From positions 62,001 to 126,000 of the forward strand of contig PHCB01000007.1 of the NCBI GenBank assembly GCA_002842095.1: a stretch of 64,000 nt of DNA. The letters run 5' to 3'. This stretch comes from a candidate division BRC1 bacterium HGW-BRC1-1. GTDB lineage: Bacteria > Sumerlaeota > Sumerlaeia > Sumerlaeales > Sumerlaeaceae. Made by a program: the position numbers and the translations under genes. A model generated the notes under the pieces. The model was given only the letters and a program-made list of their open reading frames with translations. It had not been told where the DNA came from and did no database searches. Below, piece by piece: positions 42,701 to 51,356 of this stretch (position 1 is the first letter of the stretch; each line of letters opens with the position of its first letter).

Positions 42701-43175
42701 CGCTATCGGGCAGGATGAAAAGAGACGTCAGAGCGCCACTGATCGCCGGCATGAGCAGACAGGGAATTAACGCGAAAAGGAGCGTTTGAGACAGATTGGA
42801 AAAAGCAAACTTGCCGCCCCCGACACGACGCAAAATTAACGCGCTTAACAGGCAGCCAACCGATTCGATAAGGCCAAAACCGACGCCATATAACGGAGTG
42901 ATATTATAAAGAAGATTCGTCGGAATGGCGGATACGACCGACCCTGCCAGGATGGCAGTCCAGCACGTTGCTGGCATGCGCATAAAGAGCCCAAGAAGAA
43001 CCCCCGCCGGAAGCCAGAAGGATGAAAAATCCCTCTCCGGATCAAAAAATGCCAGCCCTGCAAAGCCACCAAGAAAGTACAGTAACCCGCTTCCGAAGAA
43101 CACGAGCAATTGCACAGGCCACGTTGTGCAGGAAGTGCCCTGGAAAAACTGAGCTATGGAAAGTTTATCGCGCAT
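39723..43175 (-). CDS. MASE1 hybrid sensor histidine kinase
   Basis: 1150 residues from the ATG at 43175. Residues ~15-300 make about eight membrane helices starting LLVFFGSGLLYFLGGFAGLA and FWLPAGVLLGLFMRMP, a MASE1 sensor. Two PAS domains follow (~325-455 and ~460-590; YRIRTRDGRTLFLADSS marks a PAC end), then a GAF domain (~610-765). The kinase core has the phosphoacceptor His in GGIAHDFNNILV and an ATPase domain (NLVINASEALGG, GLGLAATLGIIQSHSG). A C-terminal receiver holds VLVADDEPSVRRLA and LVLLDITMP with the phosphorylated Asp. HDFNN-type kinases often pass phosphate to an unlinked regulator. Its signal is unknown. Confidence 0.94.
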   Translation of the reverse strand: MRDKLSIAQFFQGTSCTTWPVQLLVFFGSGLLYFLGGFAGLAFFDPERDFSSFWLPAGVLLGLFMRMPATCWTAILAGSVVSAIPTNLLYNITPLYGVGFGLIESVGCLLSALILRRVGGGKFAFSNLSQTLLFALIPCLLMPAISGALTSLFILPDSDQITLMPWVTWVLSSSLGTLALAPVILTFGRSQASCSINRHRCFEIIAVVLALWVATIWVFWNTSEASQNTHPRLYLSIPLMLWLALRFEQRGAAVGALVLSLPTVWLSTHGHGPFAMLELDSILINYPALWIFLFVIIFTSLGVGSIIAQRQKAEQRTAQTEAYYRETIRHSQSIVYRRHIRDKKYDYVSPNIEELLGIKPEEFSTTLLDEIIEQVTMRGEAEGMPHGEAVKLAQTNKMERWQADYRIRTRDGRTLFLADSSVLTTDENGEPTILLGIMHDVTARTIAESALRESESRFRLLTEAAPILIWMTDKNGWCTFVSRPGLIHLDLEIDDVLGNQWCRYLHPDQRTKYVKTVRSFFSERKMFQMEVECSLPSYEEPVWLLTGGNPRFNQDGEFAGYVGTCFDMSSRKADELNRQRITGYLTAVARVTSLMLTTTDPDDAIDAVLKILGQAASAHRCYWFENKRDSNGDIIACQRAEWFDERFCKPRSSETMSALPYEVLLPGGYNLLSSGGVINLSDDEMTPALAALLAPYNVKSQLVLPIFITGKFSGFIGFHDCLEKRTWAGEEINLLRAATDSLAHAFERRYSEQQRLDLETEILHSQKLESLGVLAGGIAHDFNNILVTILGNAGLAQEELPPDSPAQEILAEIETAAKRAADLTRQMLAYSGKGKFFVSDVDLNSLIRETLQLLEISISKKTELILELDDKLPIIEGDESQLRQILMNLVINASEALGGHRGTVIIRTFMQRYDAPLRPESPGDEVLPPGEYVHLEVQDMGEGMTDETRQRLFEPFFTTKFAGRGLGLAATLGIIQSHSGSIYVASEHGKGTTFTVILPTIEPQMGQPTPPGLFLFDDITPTHKNAPPLSKGTVLVADDEPSVRRLARRLFERMGFEVLAASDGREAVEIFQLEASRITLVLLDITMPQLNGLEVCRIIRSIRPNIKIILTSGYNEHDATAPFAGEKISGFLHKPYHADTFVEAVYRALS

Positions 43176-43264
43176 CGGCGGATTTTTAAATGTATGCCGA
43201 GCATCAGTTATGGTGTGACACGCAAAAAGCAAACGAAGATGCGCGGGGTCGGGCGGAAGTTGCG

Positions 43265-43297
43265 GTAGGGTGGAAGCCTGAGAGGGGTCCACCCTAC
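43265..43297. other. Inverted repeat between ettA and the kinase gene
   Basis: Perfect 10-bp arms GTAGGGTGGA (43265-43274) and TCCACCCTAC (43288-43297). No T tract follows in either direction; it could slow transcription from ettA into the kinase gene or be an RNA-processing hairpin. Confidence 0.5.
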
Positions 43298-43307
43298 AGC
43301 AACTGAA

Positions 43308-44981
43308 TCAGTGGCTGGGAAGCCTGCGGTAGCGCGCCCGACGGTTTTCCATTGCTGCATCGCCGAATTCGCGACGGCGCCAGACTTCGTAATCTTCGTA
43401 ATTGCCTTCGAACCACCTCACCGAGGCGTCGCCTTCAAATACCAGCAGGTGTGTACAAATACGGTTAAGGAAGAAGCGATCGTGGGTGATGACCATCACA
43501 CAACCGCCGAAACCATTGATGGCATCCTCCAGCATGCGCAACGTGCTCACGTCGAGGTCGTTTGTCGGTTCGTCCAACAACAGCACGTTCCCGCCGGACT
43601 TCAGCAATTTCGCCAGAAAGACGCGGTTGCGCTCGCCACCGGATAGATTCCCCACCAGTTTCTGCTGATCGCTGCCACGGAAATTAAACCGCGAAACATA
43701 ACTGCGCGCAGGGATGGACCGCTTGCCGAAGGGAATCTCTTCGCAGCCTTCTCTGATCTCGTCGTACACCGTTTTGCTCCCCACGAGGGAATCGCGGTGC
43801 TGGTCGACGTGGGCGAGATGCACGGTGGAGCCAATCACCAACTCGCCCGAGTCGGGCTTTTCCTGACCCGTTATCATGCGGAAGAGGGTCGTCTTGCCGG
43901 TACCGTTGGGGCCGATGATACCCACGACCGCGCCCTTGGGCAGATTGAAGCTGAGGTTCTTGATGAGCGGATTCTCACCATAGCCCTTGGTCACATTGTG
44001 AAGCTCGATGACCTGGTCACCCAGATGTTCGGCGGGCGCGATCTGGATGACGTTGAGGTCATCGCTGACGGCGCGCTCCTCCGCCACCAGACGTTCGTAA
44101 TCGCCCATGCGCGTGCGACTCATCTCGCGATGCTCCGCAGTGTTCATCTTAATCCAGCGCAGCTCGCTTTCAAGGCTCTTGCGGCGGGGCGATTTCGTCT
44201 TCTCCTGCTGCGTCAGAATTTCCAGCTTCTGTCCCAGCCACGAGGAATAGTTCCCCTCGAACGGAATGCCGCGTCCGCCCTCCAACTCCAAAATCCACTT
44301 GGTCACGTTGTCGAGGAAGTAGCGGTCGTGGGTTGAGATGATGACGGTTCCCGGATACTCGCGCAATTGCGCTTCCAGCCACGAGATGGTTTCCGCGTCC
44401 AGGTGGTTGGTGGGTTCGTCGAGCAGCAGCATGTCGGGCTGCTCCAAAAGTACGCGGCCCAGCGCCACACGACGCCGCTCGCCGCCCGAGAGCACCTTCA
44501 CATCTGTTTCGTCCGGCGGTAGCACGAGTGCGTTGGCGGCCATGTTCAGGCGTGTATCGAGGTTCCAACCGTCTGCGGCTTCGATCTTGTCTTGGAGGGA
44601 TGCCATGCGGTCCATGGCCTTCTCCATGGCGTCGCCATCCAACTCACCCAGATTGGCAGTCACCTCGTCGTAGTCCTTCAGCAGACTCACAATCTCGCCG
44701 AAGGCCATCTCCAGATTTTCCTTCACGTTTTTGTCGGGATCGAGTTGCGGTTCCTGCTGCACGAACCCGATGCGGACGTTGCGGGCTGGCTCGGCGTGGC
44801 CATCGAAATCCTTGTCCATGCCCGCCATGATGCGCAGCAGCGTGCTCTTGCCCGATCCGTTGTCGCCGACGATTCCAATTTTCGCGCCGGGATAGAAGGA
44901 GAGGTTGATGTCTTTCAGAACCTGCTTCTGACCGTAGTTTTTGTTGAGCTTGTAAATCGTGAAAATGAACTGTTCTGCCAT
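43308..44981 (-). CDS. ettA: Energy-dependent translational throttle EttA (ABC-F)
   Basis: 557 residues from the ATG at 44981 (MAEQFIFTIYKLNKNYGQKQ). Two ATP-binding cassettes are present: Walker A at residues 39-47 (GDNGSGKST) and later GPNGTGKTT. Signatures are LSGGERRRVALGR and LSGGERNRVFLAK, Walker B LLLDEPTNHLD and LLLDEPTNDLD. The arm and linker regions and the C-terminal RYRRLPSH match the EttA subgroup, which binds the ribosomal E site and gates the first elongation steps by ATP/ADP ratio. It is divergent from hflX with a 153-bp shared upstream region. Confidence 0.93.
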   Translation of the reverse strand: MAEQFIFTIYKLNKNYGQKQVLKDINLSFYPGAKIGIVGDNGSGKSTLLRIMAGMDKDFDGHAEPARNVRIGFVQQEPQLDPDKNVKENLEMAFGEIVSLLKDYDEVTANLGELDGDAMEKAMDRMASLQDKIEAADGWNLDTRLNMAANALVLPPDETDVKVLSGGERRRVALGRVLLEQPDMLLLDEPTNHLDAETISWLEAQLREYPGTVIISTHDRYFLDNVTKWILELEGGRGIPFEGNYSSWLGQKLEILTQQEKTKSPRRKSLESELRWIKMNTAEHREMSRTRMGDYERLVAEERAVSDDLNVIQIAPAEHLGDQVIELHNVTKGYGENPLIKNLSFNLPKGAVVGIIGPNGTGKTTLFRMITGQEKPDSGELVIGSTVHLAHVDQHRDSLVGSKTVYDEIREGCEEIPFGKRSIPARSYVSRFNFRGSDQQKLVGNLSGGERNRVFLAKLLKSGGNVLLLDEPTNDLDVSTLRMLEDAINGFGGCVMVITHDRFFLNRICTHLLVFEGDASVRWFEGNYEDYEVWRRREFGDAAMENRRARYRRLPSH

Positions 44982-45082
44982 GGAATTTGCGCGCGCCTTT
45001 GTCTGATTGGTCGATTTTGTTGGGACTCTGCGGGCGCGGGCGGAGGGGTGCAAGGGCCGAATGCGAAATGAGAAGCCAACAC

Positions 45083-45111
45083 TTGGCACACTCGCTTGTA
45101 GTGGTTACAGA
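45083..45111 (+). promoter_or_regulatory. Weak candidate promoter for hflX
   Basis: TTGGCA, 17-bp spacer, TACAGA, placed 23 bp before the TTG start with its AAGGAG site. The -10 match is poor (three of six), so this is tentative. Confidence 0.3.
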
Positions 45112-45134
45112 CCATTGAAACCAAGGAGTTTTGT

Positions 45135-46460
45135 TTGCACGAGATCACATCCACCGCCGAAAAGCCGCTTGCAGGATATCTCGTGGGCCTTCGCCCCTCG
45201 GGCATGGCAGAGCGCGAGGCGCGCGAACATCTCGATGAACTGGAACAACTGGCCTTCACCTTCGGCGTGCCCGTGGTGGGGAGCGAAGTGGTTCCCTGGC
45301 GCGAACCCCACGCCACCTATCTGGTGGGTTCTGGCAAGGCGAAGGAAATCAAAATGGCCGCAACGGCGGCCGACGCCGATGTGATTATTTTCGACGACGA
45401 CCTTTCACCCTCCCAACAGCGCAACTGGGAGAAGCTGACCGGGCTGGCAGTGATTGATCGCCGCGAGGTTATTTTGGGCATCTTTGGCGACCGCGCGCAA
45501 ACGCGCGAGGCCCGGTTGCAGGTCGGGCTGGCCCGGGCGGAGTACTCGTTGCCGCGCCTGACCCGCGCATGGACGCACCTCGAACGTCAGCGCGGCGGCG
45601 GCAGCTTCCGCGGCGGCGCCGGCGAGGCGCAGATCGAGGTCGACCGCCGCATCGTGCGTTTGCAGATCACCCGTCTGAAGGCTGAACTGAAACATGTGCG
45701 CCAGGTGCGCGCCACCCAGCGCAAGGCGCGTCTCGAAATTCCACTGCCCACCGCCGCCTTGGTGGGTTACACGAACGCCGGGAAAAGTTCGCTGCTGAAT
45801 GCGCTGACCGGAGCCGAGGTGCTGGAGGCCGACAAACTTTTCGCAACCCTCGATCCCACCACGCGCCGCCTGACGCTATCCAACAAGCAGGTGGTGTTGC
45901 TGTCAGACACCGTGGGATTCATCCGCAAACTACCGCACACATTGGTCGCGGCGTTCAAGGCGACTCTGGAAGAGGCGCAACTCTCCACAATGCTCGTGCA
46001 CGTGGTGGACGCGAGCCATCCTGCGGTGATGCATCACCGCCGCGCCACCGAGGACGTACTGGCGGAACTGGGGTCGAAAGATAAAACCACGGTACTGGTG
46101 CTGAACAAGATTGATCTGGTCGCTCCCGAGGAGCGTGACGAGGTCATTCAACGGCTGGGCGAGGGGTGCGATCATGTGGTGGCGGTAAGCGCCGTGACGG
46201 GTGACGGCCTCGAAGAACTGGCCGCCGCGATCGGCGAACTGGCCGGTCTCAGCCTGCAACGCGTACGACTGCGCATCCCGCCCGACCGCGGCGACATCGT
46301 CTCGCTGGTGCATCGTGAGGGCCGCGTGGAGGACACAAGCTACGACGAAGAAACGACTGTGTTGGAAGCAGTAATCCCGCGCCGCTTGAGCAAAAAACTG
46401 GAGCAGTTTATGTCGGCAAGTAAGGCTAAAGAAATTATGGAGAATAGTACCGAACGATGA
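45135..46460 (+). CDS. hflX: Ribosome-splitting GTPase HflX
   Basis: 441 residues. A TTG start at 45135 with AAGGAG at 45123-45128 (6-nt gap) places the N-terminus properly (LAGYLVGLRPSGMAEREARE). HflX hallmarks: GSGKAKEI, the Gly-rich ERQRGGGSFRGGAGEAQIEV, DRRIVRLQI, G1 GYTNAGKSS near residue 211, FATLDPTTRR (switch I), DTVGFIRKLPH (G3) and LNKIDL (G4). It splits stalled or heat-damaged 70S ribosomes. Its stop overlaps the following SGNH-hydrolase start (ATGA). Confidence 0.95.
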   Translation: MHEITSTAEKPLAGYLVGLRPSGMAEREAREHLDELEQLAFTFGVPVVGSEVVPWREPHATYLVGSGKAKEIKMAATAADADVIIFDDDLSPSQQRNWEKLTGLAVIDRREVILGIFGDRAQTREARLQVGLARAEYSLPRLTRAWTHLERQRGGGSFRGGAGEAQIEVDRRIVRLQITRLKAELKHVRQVRATQRKARLEIPLPTAALVGYTNAGKSSLLNALTGAEVLEADKLFATLDPTTRRLTLSNKQVVLLSDTVGFIRKLPHTLVAAFKATLEEAQLSTMLVHVVDASHPAVMHHRRATEDVLAELGSKDKTTVLVLNKIDLVAPEERDEVIQRLGEGCDHVVAVSAVTGDGLEELAAAIGELAGLSLQRVRLRIPPDRGDIVSLVHREGRVEDTSYDEETTVLEAVIPRRLSKKLEQFMSASKAKEIMENSTER

Positions 46461-47125
46461 GCAACGAGACGACCCTTGACGGGCCTTCGCAACCCGAGCC
46501 GGTAGTCATTGAATGGAACGCCATGGCTCACTATCACAACCGGCTGGACCAAATTGAGGCCGACGTGGACGCTGCTCTGCAAGATGGCCGTCCGCGGTTG
46601 GTGCTCCTCGGCGATTCAATCTCAGAGGGCCATCCGGCGAAAGAGATTGCCGGGTTTCGCGTGGTGAACATGGGGATAAGTGGTGACAAAATTGCCATGG
46701 AACCCGACGGGGGAGTGTTGCGCCGGTTGGACGTGGTCGCCCGGGCGAAACCCGCGCATGTATTCCTTATGGTCGGGGTGAACGATTTCTGGCACACGCC
46801 GCCGAAGCCTGTAGCCGACGCCAAAGCCGACTATTCGAAATTGGCGGAGGCGCTGGCAAACGCTCTGCCGGATTCAAAGCTGTGGATGTTATCCACATTC
46901 CCCACGGCAGGAAACCACGCGGACTTCAACCCGTTGGTGAAAGAACTTAACGAACGGGTGCGTGCCCAGGCCGAACTGCATGGAACCGAATACGTGGACC
47001 TCCACCCCGTGCTCGCAGACCCGAAGGGCGAACTACGCACCGAGTTTACGAGCGACGGAATTCATCTGACGCCGCAAGGCTACGACGCATGGACGAGCGA
47101 AATGGAACGGCTGCTAAACGGCTGA
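46457..47125 (+). CDS. SGNH/GDSL-type hydrolase
   Basis: 222 residues, no clear signal peptide, so probably cytosolic. Block I VLLGDSISEG contains the nucleophilic Ser, block II the Gly in MGISGD, block III GVNDFW contains the oxyanion Asn, and block V DGIHLTPQGYD contains the catalytic Asp/His. Ester substrate unknown; related proteins act as platelet-activating-factor-like or sugar acetylesterases. Translationally coupled to hflX, although no functional tie is known. Confidence 0.9.
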   Translation: MSNETTLDGPSQPEPVVIEWNAMAHYHNRLDQIEADVDAALQDGRPRLVLLGDSISEGHPAKEIAGFRVVNMGISGDKIAMEPDGGVLRRLDVVARAKPAHVFLMVGVNDFWHTPPKPVADAKADYSKLAEALANALPDSKLWMLSTFPTAGNHADFNPLVKELNERVRAQAELHGTEYVDLHPVLADPKGELRTEFTSDGIHLTPQGYDAWTSEMERLLNG

Positions 47126-47340
47126 GGAATCGAAGGCGGGGGCCAGCGGGGCATCTCGAGAGGGGTGGCGCGAAACAATCGTTGGAAATAGAACCGATTT
47201 AATCCACTTTCTTCTTGCATTCGGTTTTTTTTGCTGAAACGCTGCGCTCCCTCGGTTGCGTACCTTCCTCGAATCACCCCATAAGGGACTGATCCATGGC
47301 TCCGCATCCGGATGACATTTAAGACATGGAGCATAGAAGC

Positions 47341-49314
47341 ATGAAGACGAATCTGAGTGGAAAAAATGTAACATTGGCGGCGGTATTTGCGATAGCGTTT
47401 GCAGCCATGCCCGCATGGGCGGGGGATCTTTTCCCGCCCCCGGGCGCACCGGCGTCGACAATGAAAAGGCTCGACAAGATCGACTCAAGCGTGTGCATCG
47501 ATTCCCTCCCCTTCAGCATCACGGCACCAGGAGTTTACCGCGTATGCGGTTCTCTCACGGGCGTTGCGGGCCAACCGGGCATTACGATCATGGCGAGTGA
47601 TGTGACGATAGACGGATGTGACCGGACCCTGACCGGTGTGCCGGGCTCGCTGCAAGGCGTGCTGGTGGAGGGCCTCAGGAAGAATGTGGTTATCCGCAAC
47701 CTCAGCGTCCACGGCTGGGGTGGGCATGGCTTGGATGCTTCATTCTCCGAACCAGCATGTGTGTCGGTGCGTTGCGACAATAATGGAGGCGACGGCTTCC
47801 GGATGAAACAGGGTAGTCTTACTGATTGCGTGGCAACGGATAATATGGGCAACGGAGTCCACTCACAGAGCAAAGAGTTTACGGGCCATGTTACCGTGTT
47901 AAAGCGATGCGAGTCCAGCCGCAATGGTGCGAGTGGCGTTGTGTTGGTGGCTGGCCCGGACGAGGACTGTGACGGCGACGTTGATGACTGCGTTTTTAAC
48001 GGGAACGGTGTGGATGGTATCAGCGTGCAACCTGGAAGCGCGACCAATTACACCGTTCGCCTGACGGTGCGCGGTAGTGTTTGCCACGACAACAAGGGCG
48101 TGGGTGTGCATTTCGATGGGCTGGCGTCCTCGGGTAATTACCGGTTGGATCTGCGTGATACGTCGGCAAGCGGTAACGGGGCGGAAGGCATGCGCAGCTC
48201 AGGCGGTGGGGGCGCCGGAAAGGTGAGCTTGCAGGACTTCCACTTTGTGCGCAACGCTGGACCGGGGATGCATGTGACGTGCCCTGACGGCGGAGGCGGT
48301 GTGCTGGCTCGCGTGGATGTGGACGTGTGTCGTGGCAGCTTGGATTCTAACACGGGCGACGGCGCGTTGCTCCGCACTCGTGGCAGGGCGACCATGCAGG
48401 ACATGTCCTTCCGTAATAACTCGGGTAACGGATTGTCCATGAATTGCCCTGGCACCCTCGAGTCATGCGATTCCTCGAGCAATGGCCTGCTGGGTGTGGA
48501 GTATAAACACACGAAAACGGGGCACGTCTCGCTACTGAAGCGGGTCGCGGCCATAAACAACAGCGCGGGCGGAGTCCTCGTTACTTCGGATGAGGCAGAC
48601 ACGACGGCGTCGGTGCTTTTCAACGACTCGGTTTGCAGTTCGAATGGTGGTCCCGGAATCGAGATTCGTGCGGCGCACACCGGTGTTGCTACTTCGGTGG
48701 AGTTACGCGCGTGCGATGCCGACAATAACGGCGGAGCGGGCCTGCTTATCTCTCCCATCGCAATGGACAAGGGACTTCGGTTCCGCGTGAGCGGTGGCAG
48801 CTATGGCGGCAACACACTGGAAGGAATTTCCGTTTCCGGTGGTGATGCGGGCGTGGCTTATATTGGGACGTGCGATGCAAGCCGCAACGGCGGTGCTGGC
48901 ATCTCGGTGCGCGCGTCGAGCCTGCAAGTTGAACGCTGCAGTTCTGCGGGCAACGGTGGCGATGGCATATCGCTGTCAGGTGCAGGCGGAAGCGTTTGCG
49001 ATAACGTGTGCAGTAGTAACAACGGCCGCGGCATCACGATCAATACCAGCCATGTGGAATATGCCACTAACCGCTGTTCATCCAATGGTGGCGACGGGTT
49101 TGATGTGGCTTCGGGATCGGGCAACGTGCTGCGGGGCAACTTCGTATCTGGCAATTCGGGCAACGGCGTGTCAATGCGCAGCAGCGGCAACCCATTGTTC
49201 GAGAGCAGCAGCGGGTCTGGCGCAAATCCTTTATTTACAGACGCTGGCGTGATCAGCGACATCGCTCCCGCCTCTACAGCAGCCGCAGGCGGCCCGCCCA
49301 ACTTGGGCTTTTAA
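47341..49314 (+). CDS. Secreted right-handed beta-helix protein
   Basis: 657 residues from the ATG at 47341 (GGAG at 47328). Signal peptide ending FAAMPAWA-GD. The opening (ITAPGVYRVCGSLTG, ITIMASDVTIDGCDRTLTG) is the typical NosD/pectate-lyase-like start. About twenty coils follow, with recurring C..NGGDG(F/I) and S.NGG.GI steps, e.g. CDNNGGDGFRMKQ, CSSNGGPGIEIR, CSSAGNGGDGISLSG. Such proteins bind or cleave polysaccharides or serve as surface adhesins. No catalytic residues could be assigned. Eleven bases separate it from the next secreted-protein gene. Confidence 0.85.
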   Translation: MKTNLSGKNVTLAAVFAIAFAAMPAWAGDLFPPPGAPASTMKRLDKIDSSVCIDSLPFSITAPGVYRVCGSLTGVAGQPGITIMASDVTIDGCDRTLTGVPGSLQGVLVEGLRKNVVIRNLSVHGWGGHGLDASFSEPACVSVRCDNNGGDGFRMKQGSLTDCVATDNMGNGVHSQSKEFTGHVTVLKRCESSRNGASGVVLVAGPDEDCDGDVDDCVFNGNGVDGISVQPGSATNYTVRLTVRGSVCHDNKGVGVHFDGLASSGNYRLDLRDTSASGNGAEGMRSSGGGGAGKVSLQDFHFVRNAGPGMHVTCPDGGGGVLARVDVDVCRGSLDSNTGDGALLRTRGRATMQDMSFRNNSGNGLSMNCPGTLESCDSSSNGLLGVEYKHTKTGHVSLLKRVAAINNSAGGVLVTSDEADTTASVLFNDSVCSSNGGPGIEIRAAHTGVATSVELRACDADNNGGAGLLISPIAMDKGLRFRVSGGSYGGNTLEGISVSGGDAGVAYIGTCDASRNGGAGISVRASSLQVERCSSAGNGGDGISLSGAGGSVCDNVCSSNNGRGITINTSHVEYATNRCSSNGGDGFDVASGSGNVLRGNFVSGNSGNGVSMRSSGNPLFESSSGSGANPLFTDAGVISDIAPASTAAAGGPPNLGF

Positions 49315-49325
49315 GGGCTGAAATC

Positions 49326-49844
49326 ATGACAACACAACGCAATTTCACGCGTTTGGGTGTGGTGCTATTGTTTGGCGCTTTGATGTTGGGCGCCAAACCA
49401 GCACCGGCACAATCGACCATCGACCCGACCAAGGCGTTTGCCTGGTCGGAGAACCTCGGCTGGGTCAACTTCCTTCCTGATCCGACAAACGGCGTAGCAG
49501 TTACGGCGACCTCTTTGAGTGGTTTCGCTTGGAGCGAGAACGCAGGCTGGATCCATTTCGGATCCGGTCCTGCCGTCGGCACCAGCTACTCACAAGTGGC
49601 CCCGGACGTGGGAGTAAACCTTAGCGTCTCGGGCGCGTTGGATGGATTTGCCTGGGGCGAGAACATCGGGTGGATCGTGTTCACCACCGATGCTTCCCTC
49701 GTCCCCCGAGCTACCATCGCACCGGATGGGTCGTTCCAGGGTTACGCCTGGGGCGAGAACGTGGGTTGGATTAATCTAAACACCGGCAACGGTGTCCGCA
49801 CGATTCTCCCCGCCGCCAAAGTGGCGGATTGGAGCGTGTACTAA
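49326..49844 (+). CDS. Secreted protein with four GW(I/V) repeats
   Basis: 172 residues with a signal peptide (FTRLGVVLLFGALMLGAKPA). The mature protein consists of four repeats of the pattern (F/Y)AW(S/G)EN.GW(V/I).(F/L): FAWSENLGWVNF, FAWSENAGWIHF, FAWGENIGWIVF, YAWGENVGWINL, each followed by a short strand-turn. It looks like a small beta-propeller-like or solenoid surface domain. Repeats of this type are seen in secreted proteins of uncultured phyla, with no known role. Probably co-transcribed with the beta-helix gene. Confidence 0.8.
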   Translation: MTTQRNFTRLGVVLLFGALMLGAKPAPAQSTIDPTKAFAWSENLGWVNFLPDPTNGVAVTATSLSGFAWSENAGWIHFGSGPAVGTSYSQVAPDVGVNLSVSGALDGFAWGENIGWIVFTTDASLVPRATIAPDGSFQGYAWGENVGWINLNTGNGVRTILPAAKVADWSVY

Positions 49845-49887
49845 CGCAGTGTGGGCGCGGGGTTTCGTTGAGAGAACCTCCCGGATT

Positions 49888-50364
49888 TCAGGAATGCTTG
49901 GAATTCGCGGTAACTTCTCTCAGCGTTACCTTGTGCCTGTATGCGAACATGCGCTTGAGGCGTGGGCGCACGAGCCAGGGGTCGAGTATCCGCCCGATGA
50001 TTCCGCCCGGGGGGTGATACTCCACTTCGTCTCGCAACATGGTGCCGCCGTTGCGGGCGAGGAACTTGTGGCGGTGACGCCAGAGCTTGAAGGGGCCGCG
50101 CAGCATTTCATCTTCGAAGTAGCGATTGCGCTCGTGCGAAATGTGGCGCGCCAGAATGGTCATCCAGATGCCGGGAAAGATTCGCGTGCGAAGCTCGACT
50201 ACGGTTCCCGGTTCCAGACTCGTGGGCGGGCGTATCACGCGCGTTTTTTCGAAGGGCGGGATGAGAAGCTGCAGCGCATCCGGGCGCGTGTGAAAGGCGT
50301 ACACCTCTTCGGGTGACGCGGGTATGAATGTCTCCGCCACGAACTGCAGCGGCGGCAGCTTCAT
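49888..50364 (-). CDS. SRPBCC-domain (START-like) protein
   Basis: 158 residues from the ATG at 50364 (MKLPPLQFVAETFIPASPEE). Typical coenzyme-Q-binding/cyclase-like fold: VEVYAFHTRPDALQLLIPPF, PGTVVELRTRI, then LWRHRHKFLARNGGTMLRDE and EYHPPGGIIGRI. A hydrophobic ligand cavity is expected; ligand unknown. Many relatives sit beside oxidoreductases, as here, where the aldo/keto reductase stop lies 7 bp upstream. Cytosolic. Confidence 0.87.
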   Translation of the reverse strand: MKLPPLQFVAETFIPASPEEVYAFHTRPDALQLLIPPFEKTRVIRPPTSLEPGTVVELRTRIFPGIWMTILARHISHERNRYFEDEMLRGPFKLWRHRHKFLARNGGTMLRDEVEYHPPGGIIGRILDPWLVRPRLKRMFAYRHKVTLREVTANSKHS

Positions 50365-50371
50365 GGCATTC

Positions 50372-51301
50372 TCACCAAGTCTTTGCTTCGAGGGTGCGGG
50401 CGTAATCGCGCACGCGAGTAGCCAATTCCGACGACAGAGCGCCGCGCTCTGCCGACGCAAGATTCGCTTCCAGCGTCGCTGCGTGGCGTGTGCCGAGGAT
50501 GATGGTCGACACCTCCTTGCGCGTTAGCAGGTAGCGGATCCCCAACTCGGCCAGCGTGGCGGGCGCGTCGGTGTCAGCGTCCTTCGCGGCCAGAAACTGC
50601 ATGAACCCGGCGATCTGCGCTTTCAGCGTTTCGTCTGCAAGCCGCTCGTGCTTGTCTGTCAGCTTGCCACCGGCCAGAGCGCGCATCAGGATGACGCCGA
50701 CACCCTTGCCGTGGGCCGTCGCAAGCAACTCATCCTCCGCCGCAAGCGCCAGCAGATTGTAGGGCACCTGCACGGTTTCGTAACCACCGATTTCAATGGC
50801 GCGCAGCGCTTCCTTCACGCCGCCGGTCATGCCGATGTGGAGCACCTTTCCGGCGTCGCGGGCCTGCTGCATCGCGGCCAGTGTTTCGCCCTTCTCAAGC
50901 ACATCGAGGCTCGCCGAGTGGATCTGGAGCAGGTCGATGTGGTCGGTCTTCAGCCGCTCCAGACTGCGGTCGATAAACGCCAGCGTGGCCGGGCCGGAGT
51001 AGTCGTACATGGAACCGCTGCGGTCGCATTGCTCGCCCACCTTGGTGGCGAGAATGTACTCGCTGCGACGATGGGCGATGCCGGCCCCAATGAACTCTTC
51101 CGACGACCAATACGCCGGTGCGGTGTCGATGAAGTTCACACCCAGATCCAGCAGGCGGTTCAGCACGCGCCCCGCGTCCTCCTGCGAGGGATGCGATGGA
51201 TCCGGATTCACGTCCGGCGCCCAGTCGCGCCCGATCTCCAACGCGCCGAAGCCGATTTCTGAAACCTGCAATCCGGTGCTGCCGAGGGGACGTAGTTGCA
51301 T
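50372..51301 (-). CDS. Aldo/keto reductase
   Basis: 309 residues. A TIM-barrel NADPH-dependent reductase: the start MQLRPLGSTGLQVSEIGFGA, the catalytic Asp and Tyr in FIDTAPAYWSSE, the Lys in ILATKVGEQ and the His in DLLQIHSAS are all present. The C-terminal IRYLLTRKEVSTIILGTRHA is the cofactor-binding segment. Substrate not predictable. It probably forms a two-gene operon with the SRPBCC protein. Confidence 0.93.
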   Translation of the reverse strand: MQLRPLGSTGLQVSEIGFGALEIGRDWAPDVNPDPSHPSQEDAGRVLNRLLDLGVNFIDTAPAYWSSEEFIGAGIAHRRSEYILATKVGEQCDRSGSMYDYSGPATLAFIDRSLERLKTDHIDLLQIHSASLDVLEKGETLAAMQQARDAGKVLHIGMTGGVKEALRAIEIGGYETVQVPYNLLALAAEDELLATAHGKGVGVILMRALAGGKLTDKHERLADETLKAQIAGFMQFLAAKDADTDAPATLAELGIRYLLTRKEVSTIILGTRHAATLEANLASAERGALSSELATRVRDYARTLEAKTW

Positions 51302-51356
51302 GGGTGCCTATCTCCTTGGAGGGCCCCAATCGGGACCAATAAAATTGGGCTTAGCC

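Noticed and set aside
43265-43297. Terminator after ettA
   Set aside because: Perfect stem but no U tract on the minus strand; listed only as an inverted repeat.
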